This document shows positions 59,379 through 64,000 of a DNA stretch of 64,000 nt, one piece after another; positions within the stretch are counted from its first letter, which is position 1; each line of letters starts with the position of its first letter. The notes beneath the pieces were generated by a model. It had not been told where the DNA came from. It did no database searches and saw nothing but the letters and a program-made list of their open reading frames with translations. Made by a program: the position numbers and the translations under genes. This stretch comes from Desulfolutivibrio sulfodismutans DSM 3696. GTDB lineage: Bacteria > Desulfobacterota > Desulfovibrionia > Desulfovibrionales > Desulfovibrionaceae. The DNA is taken from NCBI RefSeq assembly GCF_013376455.1, contig NZ_CP045504.1, positions 248,001-312,000 on the forward strand. The letters run 5' to 3'.

Positions 59379-59960
59379 TCAGCTCTTGTCCCGGTCGATC
59401 CACTTGGGGGCGGTGACCGGCCGGTAGGCCCGCATGGCGGAAAGGAGCGTCTCGGGCGTGGGCGCGGACAGCACGATGCCCGCATGGGCGTCGCGCACGA
59501 AGCGGTTCTCCACCATGGTCCGCACCAAGGCCAAAAGCGGATCGTAGAACCCGCCCACGTTGAGCAGCCCGCAGGGCTTGGCGTGCAGCCCAAGCTGGGC
59601 CCAGGTCACGATCTCGCAGAATTCCTCCAGCGTCCCCATGCCGCCGGGCAGGGCGACAAACCCGTCCGACAGCTCGGCCATGAGTGCTTTGCGCTCGTGC
59701 ATGGACGGCACGACGTGCAACTGCGTCAGCCCGGTGTGCTCCAGCTCCTTTTTCTTTAAAAAATCGGGCAATACCCCGATCACCTTGCCGCCTGCCGCCA
59801 GGCAGGCATTGGCCGTGGCCCCCATGAGCCCGACGGACGCCCCGCCGTAAACCACCGTCAGCCCCTCATGGGCCAGGAAGGCCCCCAGGGTCTTGGCGGT
59901 TTCCAGAAACACGGGATCGCCGCCGGGATTGGACCCGCAAAACACGCAGACGCTTTTCAT
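59379..59960 (-). CDS. LOG-family protein (TIGR00730), nucleotide N-glycosidase type
   Basis: 193 aa with the Lonely-Guy signature PGGMGTLEEFCEIVTWAQLG and the N-terminal CVFCGSNPGGDPVF. The family hydrolyses nucleoside 5'-monophosphates (cytokinin ribotides in plants; AMP in bacteria) to base and ribose phosphate. GGAGCC precedes ATG 59960. It is followed closely by the GNAT gene. Confidence 0.9.
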   Translation of the reverse strand: MKSVCVFCGSNPGGDPVFLETAKTLGAFLAHEGLTVVYGGASVGLMGATANACLAAGGKVIGVLPDFLKKKELEHTGLTQLHVVPSMHERKALMAELSDGFVALPGGMGTLEEFCEIVTWAQLGLHAKPCGLLNVGGFYDPLLALVRTMVENRFVRDAHAGIVLSAPTPETLLSAMRAYRPVTAPKWIDRDKS

Positions 59961-60038
59961 GCACAGGCTCCAAAAAGGGCGGGGAGCCGTGCTGGACGGC
60001 TCCCCGGTTGGTCGTCAGGGGTGAATCGGGCGCGTGGA

Positions 60039-60524
60039 TTATTCGACGCCCTCGAGCAGGGGGCGGTGCTGGCTTAGGTCGAAAAAGCCGCGCACGGCAA
60101 AGGGCAGGGGGAAATTGGGCACCTTGTCGAAATTGACGAAGCCTGAATCCTTGCCCTCGGTGAGTTCCGACAGGGCCACCAATCCCAGGGGGATGGGGAA
60201 ATTGAGGGAACAGGAGCGGATGGCCGCCAGCCGGTCCTGGTAGCGGTTCTTGAGATACTCCACGAGCTGGTCGCGCTCCTCCTCGGTAAAGGCCTCCAAA
60301 ACCACCCGCCGACAGCTCTCCAGGCTGACCTCCAGGTCCGGCACCAGCAGATCGCCCATGAGCGCGTTCCAATCGTAGAGTTTTTCCTCGGCCGCATCCC
60401 ATGTCGGCCGAAACAGATGGACCTCCACGTCCTTGCGTCCCTTGAAGCTTTTGATGACGATGGACAGGGAGTAGGCCCGGGCAACAGGCAGCGTGTTGTC
60501 CGCCGGGACGATGTCGATTTCCAT
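60039..60524 (-). CDS. uncharacterised cytoplasmic protein (161 aa)
   Basis: ATG 60524 has GGGAGAG upstream. The protein is acidic and alpha/beta with no membrane segment. Recognisable stretches are YSLSIVIKSFKGRKDVEVHL and TEEERDQLVEYLKNRYQDRL. No domain was recognised. It is 78 bp upstream of the LOG gene on the same strand and divergent from uvrB. Confidence 0.65.
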   Translation of the reverse strand: MEIDIVPADNTLPVARAYSLSIVIKSFKGRKDVEVHLFRPTWDAAEEKLYDWNALMGDLLVPDLEVSLESCRRVVLEAFTEEERDQLVEYLKNRYQDRLAAIRSCSLNFPIPLGLVALSELTEGKDSGFVNFDKVPNFPLPFAVRGFFDLSQHRPLLEGVE

Positions 60525-60658
60525 GGATGCTCTCCCGTGTGCCGCTGGCGGCGAATATGGTCTGGGATTTCCCCGTTGTGTCCGAAACGGCTTGGCCGTA
60601 CATTCGGTGACGCGGCCACACGGCCGCCCAAACCTCGTAAAACCGGATTTTACCCTAC

Positions 60659-62680
60659 ATGTCCAGTCTTTTCCAGCTCAAAAGCCCCTTCGAACCCAAG
60701 GGGGACCAGCCCCAGGCCATCGAGGAATTGGCGGCCAACCTTACGGCCGGTGTGAAAAACCAGGTGCTCCTGGGGGCCACGGGCACCGGAAAGACCTTCA
60801 CCATGGCCCAGGTGGTGGCCCGCCTGAATTGCCCGGCCCTGATCATGGCCCCCAACAAGACCCTGGCCGCCCAGCTTTACAACGAGTTCAAGGGACTTTT
60901 TCCGCATAACGCCGTGGAATATTTTGTCAGCTATTACGACTATTACCAGCCCGAGGCCTATCTGCCGCGTACGGACACCTACATCGAGAAGGACTCGTCC
61001 ATCAACGACGACATCGACAAGCTGCGCCACGCCGCCACCCATTCCCTGCTTACCCGGCGCGACGTGCTCATCGTGGCCTCGGTGTCCTGCATCTACGGCC
61101 TGGGCTCCCGGGACTACTACGAGCGGATGGTGCTGCCCCTGGCCGTGGGTGAAGAGACGAGCATGGACCGGGTGCTGTCGCGGCTGGTGGAGATCCAGTA
61201 CGAGCGCAACGAAATCGATTTCCACCGGGGCACGTTTCGGGTGCGCGGCGACGTGGTGGAGCTGATCCCGGCCTACAGCCGGGACACGGCCCTGCGGCTG
61301 GAATTTTTCGGCGACGAGCTGGAGGCCATCCTGGAGACGGACCCGCTTACGGGCGAGGTGCTGGGGACGCTCAAAAGGACCATCATTTTTCCGGCCAGCC
61401 ACTACGTGTCGGATCGCGAGAACCTGAACCGGGCCGTGTCGGACATCCGGGAGGAACTGCGTCTGCGGCTGGCCGAATACGAGAAGGGCAACCGGCTCCT
61501 GGAGGCCCAGCGCCTGGAGCAGCGCACCATGCAGGATCTGGAGATGATCGAGGAACTGGGCTACTGCACGGGCATCGAGAACTATTCGCGGCACCTGGAC
61601 GGCCGGGCCGCCGGGCAGCCGCCGTATACGCTTCTGGACTATTTTCCCGAGGACTTCATCACCTTTATCGACGAGTCCCACATCACCGTGCCCCAGATCG
61701 GCGGCATGTACAGCGGCGACCGCTCCCGCAAGCAGACGCTTGTGGATTTCGGGTTCCGGCTGCCCTCGGCCCTGGACAACCGGCCGCTCAATTTCGAGGA
61801 GTTCCTGACCCGGGTGGGGCGCATGGTCTTCGTGTCGGCCACGCCGGGGCCGTGGGAGATCGAACGCTCCCAGGGCCTGGTGGTGGAGCAGATCATCCGG
61901 CCCACGGGGCTGGTGGACCCGGTGGTTACGGTGCGGCCCACCACGGGCCAGATGGACGACCTGCTGGGCGAGTGCCGCAGGCGCATGCAGGCCGACGAGC
62001 GGGTCTTGGTGACCACCCTGACCAAGCGCATGGCCGAGGATCTGACGGATTATTTCAACGCCATGGGGGTCACCTCCCGGTATCTGCATTCGGACATCGA
62101 CACCCTGGAGCGGGTGGCCATCATCCAGGCCCTGCGCCAGGGGGAATTCGCCGTGCTGGTGGGCATCAACCTGCTGCGCGAGGGCCTGGACATCCCCGAG
62201 GTCTCCCTGGTGGCCATCCTTGACGCGGACAAGGAAGGATTTTTACGCTCCACGCGCTCCCTGGTGCAGACCTTTGGCCGGGCGGCCCGCAACGCCGCCG
62301 GGAAGGTGATCCTCTACGCCGACAAGGTGACCGGCTCCATGCACACGGCCATGGAGGAGACCAGCCGCCGCCGGGAGAAGCAGGAGGCCTACAACCGGGA
62401 GTGGGGCATCACCCCGGCCACCGTGCGCAAGGATATGGAAAACGTCCTGGATTCCCTGTACAGCCAGATTCGCGACGAGACGGCCCAGGCGGCGCGGATC
62501 CTGGCCGCCGAGGACACGGGCGAATACGGGGTGACCCCGGCGTCCATGAAACAGACCATCCGCCGCCTGGAGCGGGAGATGCGCGCGGCGGCCAAGGAAC
62601 TGGCCTTCGAGCGCGCGGCGGCCCTGCGTGACCGCATCACGGCCCTGCGCGAAAAGCTTCTAAGCCTGGGAGAGGCATGA
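60659..62680 (+). CDS. uvrB: excinuclease ABC subunit B
   Basis: 673 aa. Superfamily 2 helicase with Walker [12 protein letters not shown], the damage-locking beta-hairpin region [25 protein letters not shown] box [10 protein letters not shown], motif V/VI ([25 protein letters not shown]) and the C-terminal UVR coiled coil that binds UvrC. It verifies DNA damage in nucleotide-excision repair. The N-terminus [20 protein letters not shown] is the canonical start even though the ribosome-binding site is poor. It overlaps the K+ channel gene by 4 nt. Confidence 0.97.
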   Translation: MSSLFQLKSPFEPKGDQPQAIEELAANLTAGVKNQVLLGATGTGKTFTMAQVVARLNCPALIMAPNKTLAAQLYNEFKGLFPHNAVEYFVSYYDYYQPEAYLPRTDTYIEKDSSINDDIDKLRHAATHSLLTRRDVLIVASVSCIYGLGSRDYYERMVLPLAVGEETSMDRVLSRLVEIQYERNEIDFHRGTFRVRGDVVELIPAYSRDTALRLEFFGDELEAILETDPLTGEVLGTLKRTIIFPASHYVSDRENLNRAVSDIREELRLRLAEYEKGNRLLEAQRLEQRTMQDLEMIEELGYCTGIENYSRHLDGRAAGQPPYTLLDYFPEDFITFIDESHITVPQIGGMYSGDRSRKQTLVDFGFRLPSALDNRPLNFEEFLTRVGRMVFVSATPGPWEIERSQGLVVEQIIRPTGLVDPVVTVRPTTGQMDDLLGECRRRMQADERVLVTTLTKRMAEDLTDYFNAMGVTSRYLHSDIDTLERVAIIQALRQGEFAVLVGINLLREGLDIPEVSLVAILDADKEGFLRSTRSLVQTFGRAARNAAGKVILYADKVTGSMHTAMEETSRRREKQEAYNREWGITPATVRKDMENVLDSLYSQIRDETAQAARILAAEDTGEYGVTPASMKQTIRRLEREMRAAAKELAFERAAALRDRITALREKLLSLGEA

Positions 62681-63717
62681 ACTCCATCAAGCTGCGCGGA
62701 CGCGTGCTGACGATGCAGCACCGTCTGGGAATATTCTGGCCCATCGTCATCGGCTGCGTGATCATGTCCGCCGTTGTGGCGGCGGGCGTGGCCTCGTATA
62801 TGATCATCGAGGGCTGGCCCTTTTTCGATAGCCTCTACCAGGTCATCATCACCCTTTCCACGGTGGGTTTCCAGGAGGTCAATCCGCTCTCCGAGCAGGG
62901 GCGGGTGGCCACCATGCTTTTGATCGTGTGCGGCGTGGGCAGCTTCGCCTATCTGGTGGGGTCGTTCACCCAGGTGCTCATTGAGGGACGTCTGCAAGAA
63001 ATTTGGGGGAGGCGGCGGGTGCAAAAAGCCATCGACAAGCTGACCGGACATATCATCATTTGCGGCTGCGGCCGGATCGGGGCCATCGTGACCGAGAAGG
63101 TCTTGGACGAGGGACACGGCGTGGTGGTCATCGAAAAAAATCCCGAGGTGGTGCGGGAGCTTGAGGAAAAGGGCATCCTGCACCTGTCCGGGGACGCCAC
63201 GGACGACGATGTGCTCATCGCGGCCGGGATCGACCGGGCCAAGTCCCTGGTGGCCGCGCTGCACCAGGAGGCGGCCAACGTCTACGTCACCCTCACCGCC
63301 CGGCAGATCAACCCCAGGCTGTTTATCGTGGCCCGGGCCGACACCGCGCCGCACATCCCCAAGCTCAAGCGGGCCGGGGCGGACCAGGTGCTCATCCCGC
63401 ACCTGTTCGGCGGCATCCGCATGGCCCAATCGGTTTTGCGGCCCACGGTCACAAGCTTCCTGGAACTGGCCCTGGGCGGCGGCGACATCGACCTCCAGAT
63501 GGAGGAGCTCCGGGTGGAGGCCGACTCCGAGGTGGTGAACCAGAATCTCATCGAGTCCAAGATACGGCCGCGCTTCGACCTGATCATCATCGGCATCAAG
63601 AAATCGAGCGGGGAGATGGTGTTCAACCCCCAGCCCCAGACCGTGCTCGAGGCCGGGGACACCATGATCCTGGTGGGCAAGGGCGAGGATCTGGACCGGC
63701 TGCGGGAGATTCTGTAG
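62677..63717 (+). CDS. two-TM potassium channel with RCK (TrkA-N/TrkA-C) domains (346 aa)
   Basis: The ATG overlaps the uvrB stop (ATGA). A pore module has TM1 ([19 protein letters not shown]), the selectivity-filter region [13 protein letters not shown] (TVGF, a TVGYGD relative) and TM2 ([19 protein letters not shown]). RCK-N follows with the Rossmann motif [12 protein letters not shown] and a GDATDDDVL loop, then RCK-C ([20 protein letters not shown]). It is a MthK/GsuK-like channel gated by cytoplasmic ligands. Coupling to uvrB is probably only positional. Confidence 0.92.
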   Translation: MNSIKLRGRVLTMQHRLGIFWPIVIGCVIMSAVVAAGVASYMIIEGWPFFDSLYQVIITLSTVGFQEVNPLSEQGRVATMLLIVCGVGSFAYLVGSFTQVLIEGRLQEIWGRRRVQKAIDKLTGHIIICGCGRIGAIVTEKVLDEGHGVVVIEKNPEVVRELEEKGILHLSGDATDDDVLIAAGIDRAKSLVAALHQEAANVYVTLTARQINPRLFIVARADTAPHIPKLKRAGADQVLIPHLFGGIRMAQSVLRPTVTSFLELALGGGDIDLQMEELRVEADSEVVNQNLIESKIRPRFDLIIIGIKKSSGEMVFNPQPQTVLEAGDTMILVGKGEDLDRLREIL

Positions 63718-63904
63718 CCGGAAGGCAGGCACGCCGGTGACGATGGGCCGGGGGATTGTTCCGGAGCTGGAAGGTCTTCGCCCGCAGGATTGTTGTCCCT
63801 GGGACGCGGCCTGCAGTTGCAAGAGCGGATGTGCAGGGCGTCCTTTCCCGATGTGCGTTTGGCCCTGGTTCGGAGAACAGGCAGGAAGCCGTGTGGAGGC
63901 GGAG

Positions 63905-64000
63905 GTGGCGGCACATCCCCGGATCGAATGCGTGGTAGCCCGGTACTCCGAGGACGTGTCCTGGACGGCGGCCCTTTGCTGTCCGGTCGTGGTCTACGAC
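63905..64000 (+). CDS. DUF3431-like protein, 5' end only
   Basis: An open frame runs to the right edge of the window. GTG 63905 has GGAGG five bases upstream; GTG 63893 and ATG 63743 are in the same frame but give Cys/Trp-rich, less protein-like starts. The segment RIECVVARYSEDVSWTAAL resembles the opening of DUF3431 (pattern VVARYxEDxSW). Only about 30 residues are visible, so family and start are tentative. Confidence 0.45.
   Translation, partial: MAAHPRIECVVARYSEDVSWTAALCCPVVVYD

Overview
The window is high-GC DNA that reads like a chromosome segment of a Desulfovibrio-type anaerobe (Desulfovibrionales, Deltaproteobacteria/Desulfobacterota). This is an inference from gene content: a tungsten-type aldehyde:ferredoxin oxidoreductase with a poly-ferredoxin partner, NifA, an H-NOX-linked chemoreceptor, a TauE/SafE exporter with a dedicated membrane partner, and many dispersed GC-rich hairpin repeats. 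No rRNA, tRNA, CRISPR array or transposase was seen.

Layout. 1-5.9 kb: 3' part of nifA, two EGF/BNR-type surface proteins, an unknown HTH-like protein, an AT-rich secreted protein and an alpha/beta hydrolase. 6-13.6 kb: ettA, the AOR/ferredoxin pair, pgi, ynfA and an unknown 122-aa protein, with dispersed and tandem repeats between them. 13.7-22.8 kb: an SO_0444-type permease translationally coupled to an EcfT-like protein, an MCP with a C-terminal H-NOX domain, a GH3 hexosaminidase, malic enzyme and a GGDEF protein. 23-32 kb: glycosyltransferase 9 with two small coiled-coil/unknown partners, YbjQ, a small beta-barrel, glutaminyl cyclase, lgt, a TPR/pseudo-receiver protein and panB. 32-39.5 kb: trmH, a MarR/MFS pair with a clear promoter and operator, and a five-gene operon coding for a polar amino-acid ABC transporter plus a GlcD-type FAD oxidase, with a frameshift in one permease.

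39.8-44.9 kb: a perfect sigma-54 promoter in front of a receiver protein, a TauE/SafE exporter with partner protein, a DUF599-like membrane protein, and a second receiver protein. 45-47.6 kb: ilvB preceded by a valine/leucine-rich leader peptide and attenuator; then a small membrane ORF with an in-frame TGA inside a Cys-Pro-Pro-TGA motif. 47.6-49.5 kb: a compact AT-rich island carrying a two-gene TcmP / three-Cys-motif (DUF5131, phage Gp37/Gp68) system, ending at a broken hicB. 49.9-64 kb: core genes on the ancestral background (Fd-nitroreductase, typA, histidine kinase, Fe-ADH, ChbG, elbB, LeuA-like, GNAT, LOG, uvrB, K+ channel), and a DUF3431-like gene running off the right edge.

The most interesting items are the TcmP/DUF5131 island, the possible Cys-Pro-Pro-Sec membrane microprotein beside it, the inverted domain order of the H-NOX chemoreceptor, the ilvB leader attenuator, and a family of 3'-UTR hairpin repeats, one of which lies inside the N-terminus of a GH3 enzyme.
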